Of a DNA stretch of 64,000 nt, positions 16,196-25,110 are shown piece by piece. The first letter of the stretch is position 1; every line of letters begins with the position of its first letter. The notes under the pieces were generated by a model that worked only from the letters and a program-made list of their open reading frames with translations, searched no databases and was not told the DNA's origin. The position numbers were made by a program, and so were the translations under genes. This DNA is from an uncultured Oscillospiraceae bacterium (lineage in GTDB: Bacteria; Bacillota; Clostridia; Oscillospirales; Oscillospiraceae): assembly GCA_934591705.1 (NCBI GenBank), contig CAKTPM010000004.1:1-64000 (forward strand), given 5' to 3'.

Positions 16196-17575
16196 ATGAA
16201 GCAGTATGATGTGCTTATTATCGGTGCGGGGCCCGGCGGCATTTTCTCCGCCTATGAGCTGGCCCGGCGCCGCCCGGATTGGCGCGTGGCCGTGCTGGAG
16301 GCGGGCAACCGCCTGGAGGACCGCCGCTGCCCCATCGACGGGGATAAGATAAAGACCTGTATCCATTGCCGGACCTGCGCCATTATGAATGGCTTCGGCG
16401 GCGCCGGTGCCTTTTCCGACGGCAAATATAACCTGACCAACGATTTCGGCGGCACACTGCACGAGTACATCGGCAAGCAGAAGGCCATGGAGCTGATGCA
16501 CTATGTGGACGAGATCAACATGAAAAACGGCGGCGCCGGCACCAAGCTCTACTCCACCGCCGAGAGCGGCTTTAAGCGCCTGTGCCTGCAGAATAACCTC
16601 CACCTGCTGGATGCCTCCGTGCGCCACCTGGGCACCGACATCAATTATAAGGTGCTGGAGAACCTCTATGCCGGCCTGCAGGACAAGGTGGATTTCTACT
16701 TCCTCACCCCGGTGAAGGAGCTGCGCCGCACCGAGGCGGGGCAGTATGAGGCCGTCACCGACAAGGAGGTCTTCCGGGGGGAGCAGTGCATCGTGTCCGT
16801 GGGCCGCAGCGGCAGCAAGTGGATGGAGAGCGTGTGTCGGGCCCTGGAGATCCCCACCAAGTCCAACCGGGTGGACATCGGCGTCCGGGTGGAGCTGCCC
16901 GCCGAGGTCTTTGCCCCCATCACCGACGAGCTCTATGAGGGAAAGATCGTCTACAAAACGGAGAAGTACCAGGACAAGGTCCGCACCTTCTGCATGAACC
17001 CCAAGGGCGCGGTGGTCAGCGAGAACACCAACGGCATCGTCACCGTCAACGGCCACAGCTATGAGGATCCGGCTCTGCACACGGAGAACACCAACTTCGC
17101 CCTGCTGGTGTCCAAGCATTTCACCGAGCCCTTCCGGGACAGCAACGGCTACGGCGAGAGCATCGCCCGGCTTTCCAATATGCTGGGAGGCGGCGTGATG
17201 GTCCAGCGCTTCGGCGACCTGATCCGGGGCCAGCGCACCACCCCCAAGCGCATGGAAAAGGGCTTTATGACCCCCACGCTGACGGCTACCCCCGGCGATC
17301 TGAGCCTGGTGATGCCCAAGCGTATCTTGGACGGCATCATCGAGATGATCTACGCCCTGGACAAGATCGCCCCCGGCACCGCCGCCGACGATACGCTGCT
17401 CTACGGTGTGGAGGTGAAGTTTTACAACATGGAGGTGGCCCTGGACGAGCACCTGGAGACCCCCTGCAAGGGCCTTTTCGTCATCGGCGACGGCAGCGGC
17501 GTGACCCACTCGCTGTCCCACGCCAGCGCCAGCGGCGTCTTCGTGGCCCGGTATCTGGCGGAGAACAGGGCGTAA
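16196..17575 (+). CDS. FAD-dependent dehydrogenase of the COG2509 type
   Basis: The product is 459 aa with GAGGAGGA before the ATG and an extended -10 (TGGTATACT, 16148-16156) upstream. The N-terminal dinucleotide loop is IIGAGPGGIFSAYELA, and the C-terminal FAD motif is LFVIGDGSGVTHSLSHA. A CIHCRTC motif near residue 60, followed by NGFGGAGAFSDGK, is characteristic of this uncharacterised family. Substrate and physiological role are unknown. It is soluble and appears monocistronic, ending at a strong hairpin shared with the convergent P-type ATPase gene. Confidence 0.82.
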   Translation: MKQYDVLIIGAGPGGIFSAYELARRRPDWRVAVLEAGNRLEDRRCPIDGDKIKTCIHCRTCAIMNGFGGAGAFSDGKYNLTNDFGGTLHEYIGKQKAMELMHYVDEINMKNGGAGTKLYSTAESGFKRLCLQNNLHLLDASVRHLGTDINYKVLENLYAGLQDKVDFYFLTPVKELRRTEAGQYEAVTDKEVFRGEQCIVSVGRSGSKWMESVCRALEIPTKSNRVDIGVRVELPAEVFAPITDELYEGKIVYKTEKYQDKVRTFCMNPKGAVVSENTNGIVTVNGHSYEDPALHTENTNFALLVSKHFTEPFRDSNGYGESIARLSNMLGGGVMVQRFGDLIRGQRTTPKRMEKGFMTPTLTATPGDLSLVMPKRILDGIIEMIYALDKIAPGTAADDTLLYGVEVKFYNMEVALDEHLETPCKGLFVIGDGSGVTHSLSHASASGVFVARYLAENRA

Positions 17576-17610
17576 GCCGGGAAGAGCGCCAATCGAATAA
17601 AAGAGAGAAA

Positions 17611-17648
17611 GCCGCGCGGCAGGGGAGACCCCTTGCCGCGCGGCTTGT
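17611..17648. terminator. GC-rich hairpin between convergent genes
   Basis: GCCGCGCGGCAGGGG pairs with CCCCTTGCCGCGCGGC. The stem is very strong but has only a weak T tract (TTGTCCTTT). Confidence 0.65.
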
Positions 17649-17669
17649 CCTTTACCTGATTACTACATA

Positions 17670-20309
17670 TTATGCTCTTTGTGCTCTTTTGGCAGCCCGG
17701 CGCTGGCAGAGCTTCACCAGCTCCACCACGGGGATCACCAGCACGGCCAGGCCCAGGGCCACGCCGTACTCCGCCCAGCTCACCGGCGTAAAGCCGAAGG
17801 CGGCGGCTACCGCCGGCACCTCCAGCACCACGGTGGTCAGCACCAGGGAACCTAACATGGCACCCCAGAGCACCTTGTTGTGCCCCGGCAGGGTGAAGAC
17901 GCTCCGGCGCTGGGAGCGCATGTTGAAGCTGTGGAAGATCTCGCACATGCTCATGGTCAAAAAGGCCATGGTCATGCCGTCCTGGGAGACGCCCCGGGGC
18001 ATCTCGAAGTACCCCACCTCCATGCAGTGGCCGATGATGTAGGAGGCCAGGGTGATGAGGGTGATGAGCAGGCCCTGGTAGGCGATGTCGAAGCCCAGGC
18101 CTCCGGCGAAGATGCCGTCACGGCTGTCCCGGGGCGGCCGGGACATGATGTCCGGCTCCCCCTTCTCCAGGCCCAGGGCCAGGGCGGGGAAGCAGTCGGT
18201 GATGAGGTTGATGAACAGCAGGTGCACCGGGTTGAGGAGGGTGAAGCCCAGGAGCGTTGCGAAGAACACGCCCAGCACCTCGCTCATGTTGCTGGCCAGC
18301 AAAAACTGGATGGCCTTGCGGATGTTGTCATAGATGCGCCGGCCCTCGTCCACGGCGGAGACGATGGTGGCGAAGTTATCGTCGCTGAGGACCATGTCCG
18401 CCACATTCTTCGTTACATCCGTGCCGGTGATGCCCATGCCCACGCCGATGTCCGCGGACTTGATGGAGGGGGCGTCATTGACGCCGTCGCCGGTCATGGC
18501 GGTCACGGCGCCCCGGCGGCGCCAGGCGGAGACGATGCGCACCTTGTGCTCCGGCTGCACCCGGGCATAGACGCTGTATTTCTCCACGGCCTTGTCCAGC
18601 TCCTCATCGCTGAGGCCGTCTAAGGCGGCGCCGGTGACGGCCTGGCTCTCATCGTCGATGATGCCCAGCTCCTTGCCGATGGCCACGGCGGTGTCCTTGT
18701 GGTCGCCGGTGATCATCACCGGGCGGATGCCCGCGGCCCGGCACTCGGCCACGGCGGCCTTTACCTCCGGGCGCACCGGGTCGATCATGCCGGTGAGGCC
18801 GATGAAGCACAGCTCCCGCTCCAGGTCAGCGGGCTCCTGCTTGTCGGGCAGGGCGTCATAGAACCGCTCCGCCGCCGCCAGCACCCGCAGGGCGCGGTCG
18901 GCCATGGACTTGTTCTCCGCCAGGATGACGGCGCGCTTTTCCTCCGTCAGGGGCCGCAGCTCGCCGTTCTCCATGTAGGTGGTGCAGCGGCGCAGCACCT
19001 CGTCCGGAGCGCCCTTGGTATACTGCACGAAGCCGGTGTCCGTGCGGTGGAGGGTGGACATCATCTTGCGCATGGAGTCGAAGGGGGCCTCGCCGCAGCG
19101 GGGCTGCCGGGACTCCAGCACCTGCTTTTTAAGGCCCTGGTCGGCGGCAAAGTTCACCAGTGCCGCCTCGGTGGGCTCGCCCACGGCGCCCTTTTCCTCC
19201 AGCACCGCGTCGTTGCAGAGGGCCATGGCGGTGGCCAGCAGCTCCGTGGGGCCGGTGTGCTCTACCACGGTCATCTTATTCTGGGTGAGGGTGCCGGTCT
19301 TATCCGAGCAGATGACCTGGGTGCAGCCCAGGGTCTCCACCGCCGTCAGGCGGCGGATCACCGCGTGGCGCTTGCTCATGTTGGTCACGCCGATGCTCAG
19401 CACCACCGTCACCACCGTGGCGAGACCCTCCGGGATGGCGGCCACCGCCAGGGATACGGCCACCATGAAGGTGTCCAGCACCGTCTCCAGGGAGAAGGAG
19501 CCCGCCGCGATCAGATCAAAGACAAAGATAAACACGCAGATGGCCAGCACCAGCTTGCTGAGGGTCTTGCCCAGCTGGTTGAGCTTCCGCTGCAGGGGGG
19601 TCTGCTCCTGGACGGTTTGGGCCAGGACGCCGGCGATCTTGCCCATCTCGGTGTCCATGCCGGTGGCGGTGACCACCGCCCGGCCCCGGCCGTAGACCAC
19701 GGTGCTGCCCATGTAGCACATGTTCCGCCGGTCTCCCAGAGGCACATTCTCCCCCTGGAGCAGCTCCACCGCCTTGGTGACGGGGACGCTCTCGCCGGTG
19801 AGGGCCGCTTCTTCGATCTTCAGGGAGGCGCTCTCCAAAAGCCGCCCGTCGGCGGGCACCGCGTCGCCGGCCTCCAGCACCACCACATCGCCGGGTACCA
19901 GCTGGGCGCTCTCCACCACCATCTGGTGGCCGCTGCGCAGCACCTTGCACTTGGCGGCGGTCATGGTCTGCAGGGCCTCAATGGCCGCCTCGGCCTTGCT
20001 CTCCTGCACCACGCCCAGCACCGCGTTGAGCAGCACCACCACGAGGATGATAAAGACCTCCGTGAAGCTCTCGCCGCTGAGGGCGTTGGTCACGGCGGAC
20101 ACCGCCGCCGCCGCCAGCAGGATCAGCAGCATGGGGTCCTTGAGCTGGGCCAGAAACCGCTGCAGCAGGGAGGGCTTCTCCGCCTCCTTGAGCTTGTTGG
20201 GGCCGTATTTTTCCAGGCGCCCGGCGGCCTCGGCCTCAGAAAGGCCGGTGTCGGCGCTGCCCAGGGACTCCATGACCTCCCGGGCACTGTGGAGATACTC
20301 CTTATCCAT
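17670..20309 (-). CDS. P-type cation ATPase (Ca2+/Mn2+ type)
   Basis: The product is 879 aa. ATG at 20309 has AAGGAGG upstream; earlier in-frame codons lie in the riboswitch leader. The N-terminal cation ATPase domain, TGES actuator motif (AALTGESVP), phosphorylated Asp336 in CSDKTGTLT, PEGL in the fourth membrane segment (AIPEGLATVV) and GDGVNDAP hinge are all present. The PEGL motif and length match the SERCA/PMCA-like class. The pump exports divalent cation at ATP cost across the membrane. The predicted yybP-ykoY riboswitch in its leader points to Mn2+ as a physiological substrate or signal, as shown for related pumps in Lactococcus. Substrate is not proven by sequence. Confidence 0.92.
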   Translation of the reverse strand: MDKEYLHSAREVMESLGSADTGLSEAEAAGRLEKYGPNKLKEAEKPSLLQRFLAQLKDPMLLILLAAAAVSAVTNALSGESFTEVFIILVVVLLNAVLGVVQESKAEAAIEALQTMTAAKCKVLRSGHQMVVESAQLVPGDVVVLEAGDAVPADGRLLESASLKIEEAALTGESVPVTKAVELLQGENVPLGDRRNMCYMGSTVVYGRGRAVVTATGMDTEMGKIAGVLAQTVQEQTPLQRKLNQLGKTLSKLVLAICVFIFVFDLIAAGSFSLETVLDTFMVAVSLAVAAIPEGLATVVTVVLSIGVTNMSKRHAVIRRLTAVETLGCTQVICSDKTGTLTQNKMTVVEHTGPTELLATAMALCNDAVLEEKGAVGEPTEAALVNFAADQGLKKQVLESRQPRCGEAPFDSMRKMMSTLHRTDTGFVQYTKGAPDEVLRRCTTYMENGELRPLTEEKRAVILAENKSMADRALRVLAAAERFYDALPDKQEPADLERELCFIGLTGMIDPVRPEVKAAVAECRAAGIRPVMITGDHKDTAVAIGKELGIIDDESQAVTGAALDGLSDEELDKAVEKYSVYARVQPEHKVRIVSAWRRRGAVTAMTGDGVNDAPSIKSADIGVGMGITGTDVTKNVADMVLSDDNFATIVSAVDEGRRIYDNIRKAIQFLLASNMSEVLGVFFATLLGFTLLNPVHLLFINLITDCFPALALGLEKGEPDIMSRPPRDSRDGIFAGGLGFDIAYQGLLITLITLASYIIGHCMEVGYFEMPRGVSQDGMTMAFLTMSMCEIFHSFNMRSQRRSVFTLPGHNKVLWGAMLGSLVLTTVVLEVPAVAAAFGFTPVSWAEYGVALGLAVLVIPVVELVKLCQRRAAKRAQRA

Positions 20310-20366
20310 GGTTGCTTCCTCCTTATATAAATAAGCTCTGTCTGTACACGGCGATCCTATTTTTCC

Positions 20367-20500
20367 AAAAAAGTAAGAGACCCATGCACAGCTCCGTGCA
20401 TGAGTCTCATTCTTTACAGGACACATCGGGCGCTTTCGCGCCGGGATGACGGTGTGCCACGCCGCGCCTCGTAAGACGCCGCGGAATTACTCCCTCATTC
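20367..20500 (-). ncRNA. yybP-ykoY (Mn2+) riboswitch with terminator platform
   Basis: Read on the minus strand from about 20500 the leader holds GAGGGAGTAATTCC, a GCGGCGTC stem, CACCGTCATCCCGG, a GCGCGAAAGCGC hairpin and CTGTAAAGAATGAGACT, which match the conserved blocks of the yybP-ykoY family. The 3' part then forms a terminator: GAGACTCATGCAC (20408-20396) pairs with GTGCATGGGTCTC (20389-20377), followed by TTACTTTTTT. The GAGAC bases can pair either in the aptamer's closing stem or in the terminator, so metal binding would favour read-through into the ATPase gene. The family assignment is from memory of the consensus, not a covariance search. Confidence 0.78.
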
Positions 20501-20510
20501 AGTACAGAAC

Positions 20511-20539
20511 ATTGTACTCATTTTTGGTGCTCCTGTCAA
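20511..20539 (-). promoter_or_regulatory. Sigma-A promoter for the riboswitch-ATPase transcript
   Basis: The minus strand has TTGACA (20539-20534), 17 bases, TACAAT (20516-20511). Start about 20504, just before the aptamer. Confidence 0.85.
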
Positions 20540-20638
20540 CCCCAAAAAGGGGAAAGCCACGCAAAGGCCGCGCCGCCGGCTTCGGAAAGGGAAGGGGAGA
20601 TGTCTTTTTATGCACTTTTCGGCTTTTGTATCAATTTT

Positions 20639-20659
20639 GGGGAAATAAGATATTTCCCC
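20639..20659. promoter_or_regulatory. Operator-like palindrome upstream of V-ATPase promoter 1
   Basis: GGGGAAATA and TATTTCCCC form perfect 9-base arms around AGA, ending 7 bases before the -35 of the next promoter. The binding protein is unknown. Confidence 0.45.
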
Positions 20660-20666
20660 TATAGCA

Positions 20667-20696
20667 TTGACAGAAGTGGTCTGTTACCTTTATACT
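20667..20696 (+). promoter_or_regulatory. V-ATPase operon promoter 1
   Basis: TTGACA at 20667-20672, 18 bases, TATACT at 20691-20696. It begins the structured RNA at 20700. Confidence 0.75.
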
Positions 20697-20699
20697 AAA

Positions 20700-20816
20700 G
20701 GGTAATGCGGAAAAACGGATAGGATGACGAGTTGTAATAGTTAAAATGAGAGGGCGTACCAAGGCGAAACATATTGGGGGCTATTAAGCCGCCATATGCC
20801 GGATTACCCGTTTTTT
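20700..20816 (+). ncRNA. Structured leader RNA upstream of V-ATPase operon, possible riboswitch
   Basis: The first bases GGGTAATGCGG (20700-20710) pair with CCGGATTACCC (20799-20809) with one mismatch, closing the whole element; a run of six T follows at 20811. Inside, GGC...CATAT (20763-20774) pairs with ATATG.CC (20793-20800), and GGGGGCT/AGCCGCC forms a hairpin with an ATTA loop. The arrangement is that of a self-contained attenuator. Na+-I (DUF1646) riboswitches are known upstream of V-ATPase genes, and this operon looks Na+-dependent, but I cannot match the consensus with certainty. It could also be a separate small RNA. Confidence 0.5.
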
Positions 20817-20840
20817 CGATCATATAAAGAATAAAAACAC

Positions 20841-20870
20841 TTGCATATGCCCGGCGGGGTATGATACAAT
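20841..20870 (+). promoter_or_regulatory. V-ATPase operon promoter 2
   Basis: TTGCAT at 20841-20846, 18 bases, TACAAT at 20865-20870 with TGA before it. It lies downstream of the structured RNA and would bypass it. Confidence 0.7.
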
Positions 20871-20950
20871 GCAGGAGTTGGTATACAGTATACAAAAAAC
20901 AAAAGGAAAGAATGATAGAGAACAAAATTTCAACAGAAAGGTGATCGTAC

Positions 20951-21511
20951 ATGGAACTTCAAATTCAGGACCTGGTTTCTTCCATTAAAAAGGAAGGGAT
21001 CGATAGTGCCAACCGGGAGGCCGCTGCGCTGCTGGCTGAGGCCCAAAAGCGGGCGGACGCCATCACCGCCGAGGCCCAGGCGGCGGCGGACAAGCTGCGG
21101 GCGGACGCCGCTGCTGAGATCGAGGTATTCAAAAACAGCGCGCGGCTGGATGCCGAGCAGGCCAAGCGGGACGCGGCACTGGCGCTCCGCCAGGAGGTGC
21201 AGAAGGAGTTCGAGCGGATCCTTTCCGCCGACATCGGCAAGGCACTGGATACCAAGGCGCTCTGCGAGCTGATCCGCGCCGCCCTCCAGGGGGAGGACCC
21301 CGCCGGCTACACCGCGGAGGTGGCCGAGGTGACCGAGGGCATCCGCCAGCAGCTGGCGGAGGAGCTGAAAAACGGCCTGGAGCTCCGCCCCTCCAAGAAG
21401 GTGGGCGCCGGGTTCCGCCTGGCGGCCAAGGACGGCTCGGGCTATTTTGACTGCTCCGAGGAGGAGATCGCCCGGATGCTCATGCCTTTCTTCCGGGATA
21501 TGCGACTGTAA
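20951..21511 (+). CDS. ntpE: V-type ATPase subunit E (peripheral stalk)
   Basis: The product is 186 aa with GAAAGGTGAT before the ATG. Residues 10 to about 85 are an Ala/Glu/Lys-rich helix with AEAQKRADAITAEAQAAADK-type heptads, the long stalk helix of subunit E. The C-terminal domain (GLELRPSKKVGAGFRL) is the globular end that docks to the catalytic head. As the first gene of the operon it is preceded by two promoters and the structured leader. It anchors the A3B3 head to subunit I in the membrane. Confidence 0.88.
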   Translation: MELQIQDLVSSIKKEGIDSANREAAALLAEAQKRADAITAEAQAAADKLRADAAAEIEVFKNSARLDAEQAKRDAALALRQEVQKEFERILSADIGKALDTKALCELIRAALQGEDPAGYTAEVAEVTEGIRQQLAEELKNGLELRPSKKVGAGFRLAAKDGSGYFDCSEEEIARMLMPFFRDMRL

Positions 21512-21523
21512 GGAGGTGCCGCT

Positions 21524-22045
21524 GTGGCTTCCTACTACTATCTCATCGCCAGCTTACCCATGCTACGGTCCCGGGGCGAGGCACCGCTGGACTATGCCGC
21601 GTTTCTCGGTATGTGCAGAACGGCGGTGAGCGGCAGGGTCTACCAGACCCTGGAGGGGCTTACGGTCCAGGCGGACCGCGGACCGCTCCTTTCGGAGTGG
21701 GGCGCCTTCTATCGGGCCCTCTCTCAGGAGCTGGCCTACCAGCGCAATGTAAAGCTGGGCCGGCCCTGCACCGTGCCGGCCGAACGGGATGCCGACATCG
21801 TGCAGACGGTGACGGCGGCGGTGAAGACCGATAATCCCCTGGAGGGCGAAAACCTCCTGCTGGATCTGGAGTTCCGCCGCTTGGACGAGATGATCGGCCT
21901 GCATATTTTCGATGACCACGCCCTCTACGGCTATGCCATGAAGCTGCGCCTTCTGGAGCGGCAGGGCACCTTCTGCCACGATGCGGGCAAGCGCACCTTC
22001 GACGGACTGATGGAAAACATCCGCCGACAGGTGGCCGACCTATAA
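21524..22045 (+). CDS. DUF2764 protein of the V-ATPase operon
   Basis: The product is 173 aa from GTG at 21524, which has AAGGAGGTG just upstream, 12 bases after subunit E. The start ASYYYLIASLPML and the LEFRRLDEMIG segment fit the DUF2764 family, found at this position in V-ATPase operons of Bacteroidetes, spirochaetes and chlamydiae. No C or F subunit is encoded in the operon, so this protein may take the place of subunit C at the base of the central stalk; that is an inference from position and mostly helical content. Confidence 0.75.
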   Translation: MASYYYLIASLPMLRSRGEAPLDYAAFLGMCRTAVSGRVYQTLEGLTVQADRGPLLSEWGAFYRALSQELAYQRNVKLGRPCTVPAERDADIVQTVTAAVKTDNPLEGENLLLDLEFRRLDEMIGLHIFDDHALYGYAMKLRLLERQGTFCHDAGKRTFDGLMENIRRQVADL

Positions 22046-22063
22046 GAATACAGGAGAGACAAT

Positions 22064-23791
22064 ATGGAAAAAGTAACAGGATATGTGACCGGAGTAAACG
22101 GGAATCTGGTGGCAGCCAGCTTTTCCGGCTCCGTGCGAAAGAACGAAGTGGGCTATGTCCTGGTGGGGGATGACCGCCTGAAGGGCGAGGTCATCCGCAT
22201 CAACGGCGACACGGCCTCCATGCAGATCTACGAGATGACCAACGGCATCCAGGTGGGCGACAAGGTGGAGCTCTCCGGCGAGCTGATGAGCGTGGAGCTG
22301 GGGCCGGGCCTGCTGACCCAGGTGTTCGACGGTCTGCAGAACCCGCTGCCGGAGCTGGCCGAGAAGTGCGGCTTCTTCCTGGAGCGCGGCGTGTACCTCA
22401 ACCCCATCCCCGACCGGGATTGGGAGTTCACTCCCATTGCCAAGCCGGGTGACATCCTCACCGCCGGCGATGCGGTGGGCAGCGTGCCCGAGGGACTTTT
22501 CACCCACCTGATCATGGTGCCCTTCGACTGCAAGGGCCAGTGGAAGGTCAAGAGCGTGAAGGAAAAGGGTACCTACAATGTCCGGGCCACCGTGGCGGTG
22601 ATCGAGGACGAGAGCGGCGAGGAGCGAGAGCTCTCCATGGTCTTCTCCTGGCCGGTGAAAAAGCCCATCCGCTGCTATGAGGAGCGCCTGCGCCCCGATG
22701 AGACCCTGGTGACCAAGCTCCGCTGCATCGATACCTTCCTGCCGGTGGCCAAGGGCGGCACCTTCTGCGTGCCCGGCCCCTTCGGCGCAGGCAAGACCGT
22801 GCTGCAGCACATGGAGGCCAAGAACGCCGATGTGGACATCGTCATCGTGGCCGCCTGCGGCGAGCGCGCCGGCGAGGTGGTGGAGGTCCTCACGGAGTTC
22901 CCCGAGCTCACCGACCCCCGCACCGGCCGCTCTTTGATGGAGCGCACCATCATCATCTGCAACACCTCCTCCATGCCCGTGGCCGCCCGTGAGGCGTCCG
23001 TGTATACCGCCGTGACCATGGCGGAGTACTACCGCCAGATGGGTCTGGATGTGCTGCTGCTGGCGGACTCCACCAGCCGCTGGGCCCAGGCCATGCGTGA
23101 AATGAGCGGCCGTCTGGAGGAGATCCCCGGTGAAGAGGCCTTCCCGGCCTACCTGGAATCCGTCATCGCCGCCTTCTACGAGCGCGCCGGCAAGGTCCGG
23201 CTCAAGGACGGCAAGGTGGCCTCCGTCACCATCGGCGGCACGGTTTCGCCCGCCGGCGGTAACTTTGAAGAGCCCGTTACCCAGGCCACGCTGAAGGTGG
23301 TAGGCGCCTTCCACGGCCTTTCCCGCGAGCGCTCCGACGCCCGCAAGTACCCCTCCATCCATCCCATCGACTCGTGGTCCAAGTACCGGGGCGTGGTGGA
23401 TATGGAGCGGGTGGAGCACTCCCGCAGTGTGCTGCGCCGCAGCAACGAGATCAGCCAGATGATGAAGGTCATCGGCGAAGAGGGCACCTCCGATGAGGAC
23501 TATATCGTATATCAAAAGGGCGAGCTGCTGGACGCGGTGTATCTCCAGCAGAACTCCTTTGATCCCATCGACGCGGCCTGCGGTCCCGACCGCCAGTGCC
23601 ACGAGTTCGAGGTGCTCTACGATGTCCTTACGCGCGAATTCGCCCTGGAGGACAAAAAGGACATCCGTGCCTTCTTCAACCAGCTCCGCCAGGAGTTCCT
23701 GGACTGGCACAACACCGAATTCCAGTCGCCGGAATTTGAGGCGCAGGAAAAGCGGCTCCGTGAGTTCTACATGAGCCGCGCCGCGCATTGA
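22064..23791 (+). CDS. ntpA: V-type ATPase catalytic subunit A
   Basis: The product is 575 aa, the usual length. It has the N-terminal beta barrel (VTGVNGNLVAASF), the bulge domain, and the nucleotide-binding P-loop GPFGAGKT near residue 239. LLLADSTSRWAQAMREMSGR is the conserved stretch following the Walker B strand, and VSPAGGNFEEPVTQ is also typical of A subunits. It hydrolyses or makes ATP in the cytoplasmic head together with subunit B. It lies 18 bases after the DUF2764 gene with AGGAGAG before the ATG. Confidence 0.97.
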   Translation: MEKVTGYVTGVNGNLVAASFSGSVRKNEVGYVLVGDDRLKGEVIRINGDTASMQIYEMTNGIQVGDKVELSGELMSVELGPGLLTQVFDGLQNPLPELAEKCGFFLERGVYLNPIPDRDWEFTPIAKPGDILTAGDAVGSVPEGLFTHLIMVPFDCKGQWKVKSVKEKGTYNVRATVAVIEDESGEERELSMVFSWPVKKPIRCYEERLRPDETLVTKLRCIDTFLPVAKGGTFCVPGPFGAGKTVLQHMEAKNADVDIVIVAACGERAGEVVEVLTEFPELTDPRTGRSLMERTIIICNTSSMPVAAREASVYTAVTMAEYYRQMGLDVLLLADSTSRWAQAMREMSGRLEEIPGEEAFPAYLESVIAAFYERAGKVRLKDGKVASVTIGGTVSPAGGNFEEPVTQATLKVVGAFHGLSRERSDARKYPSIHPIDSWSKYRGVVDMERVEHSRSVLRRSNEISQMMKVIGEEGTSDEDYIVYQKGELLDAVYLQQNSFDPIDAACGPDRQCHEFEVLYDVLTREFALEDKKDIRAFFNQLRQEFLDWHNTEFQSPEFEAQEKRLREFYMSRAAH

Positions 23792-23804
23792 GAGGTGAGC
23801 CGAA

Positions 23805-25100
23805 ATGCAGAAAGTCTATACGAAAATTGAATCTATCGTTGGCAATGTGGTCACGGTGCGGGCCTCCGGCGTTCGCAGCGGCGACCTGGCCCTGGTGGGC
23901 GACAGCTACGCCAATGTTATCAAGCTGGACCGCGACACGGTGACCCTGCAGGTGTTCAGCGGCACCCAGGGCGTCAGCACCACGGACCCTGTCCGCTTCC
24001 TGGGCCGGCCCATGATGGTGTCCTTCTCCGAGCATCTTTTGGGCCGCGTGTTCGACGGCGCCGGCGTGCCCCGCGACAACGGCCCTGCCCTCACGGAGAA
24101 CATGATCCCCATCGGCGGTCCCTCCGTGAACCCCTCCCGCCGTACCGTGCCCAACAAGATGATCCGCACCGGTATCCCCATGATCGATGTGTTCAACACC
24201 CTGGTGGAGAGCCAGAAGCTGCCTATCTTCTCCGTGTCCGGCGAGCCCTATAACCAGCTTTTGTCCCGCATCGCCATGCAGGCACAGGTGGATGTCATCG
24301 TCCTGGGCGGCATGGGCCTGAAGTATGACGACTATCTCTTCTTCCGAGACACCCTGGAGAAGAGCGGCGCCATGGGCCGCACGGTGATGTTCATCCACAC
24401 CGCCTCCGACCCCACCGTGGAGTGCACCCTGGTGCCGGATATGGCCCTGGCCGTGGCCGAGCAGTTCGCTCTGGACGGCAAGCGCGTGCTGGTGCTGCTG
24501 ACGGATATGACCAACTTCGCCGACGCGCAGAAGGAGATGGCCATCACCATGGAACAGGTGCCCTCCAACCGCGGCTATCCCGGCGACCTCTACAGCTGCC
24601 TGGCCGCCCGCTATGAAAAGGCCGTGGACTTCTCCGATGCCGGCTCCATCACCATCCTGGGCGTGACCACCATGCCCGGCGACGATGTGACCCACCCCGT
24701 GCCCGATAACACCGGCTACATCACCGAGGGCCAGTATTACCTGAAGAACGGCCATATTGAGCCCTTCGGCTCCCTGTCCCGCCTGAAGCAGAATGTCAAC
24801 GGCAAGACCCGCAGCGACCACCGGGCCCTGATGGATGGCATGATCCGCCTCTACAGCGCCTACAAGGAGAGCTTGGAGAAGAAGTCCATGGGCTTCATGA
24901 TGTCCGAGTGGGACGAAAAGCTCCTGAAATACGGCCACCTCTTTGAGACCGAGCTGATGGATCTGAGCGTGAACATCCCCCTGGAGGAGGCGCTGGATCT
25001 GGGCTGGAAGATCCTGGCCGCGTGCTTTGAGCCCAACGAAACCGGTTTGAAATCCGAGCTCATTCGGGAGAGATGGCCCAAGCACGCCGCCGCAGAGTAA
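23805..25100 (+). CDS. ntpB: V-type ATPase subunit B
   Basis: The product is 431 aa, slightly shorter than the roughly 460 aa of Enterococcus Ntp[21 protein letters not shown] and [15 protein letters not shown] are B-type signatures; the latter stands where A has its P-loop, so it is non-catalytic. [18 protein letters not shown] is also typical. It alternates with A in the head. Its start follows the A stop by 13 bases with GAGGTGA before it. Confidence 0.97.
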   Translation: MQKVYTKIESIVGNVVTVRASGVRSGDLALVGDSYANVIKLDRDTVTLQVFSGTQGVSTTDPVRFLGRPMMVSFSEHLLGRVFDGAGVPRDNGPALTENMIPIGGPSVNPSRRTVPNKMIRTGIPMIDVFNTLVESQKLPIFSVSGEPYNQLLSRIAMQAQVDVIVLGGMGLKYDDYLFFRDTLEKSGAMGRTVMFIHTASDPTVECTLVPDMALAVAEQFALDGKRVLVLLTDMTNFADAQKEMAITMEQVPSNRGYPGDLYSCLAARYEKAVDFSDAGSITILGVTTMPGDDVTHPVPDNTGYITEGQYYLKNGHIEPFGSLSRLKQNVNGKTRSDHRALMDGMIRLYSAYKESLEKKSMGFMMSEWDEKLLKYGHLFETELMDLSVNIPLEEALDLGWKILAACFEPNETGLKSELIRERWPKHAAAE

Positions 25101-25110
25101 GGAGGCGTCT

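Noticed and set aside
20695..20952. 85-codon minus-strand frame upstream of the V-ATPase operon
   Set aside because: It runs through two promoters and the structured RNA and has no ribosome site.
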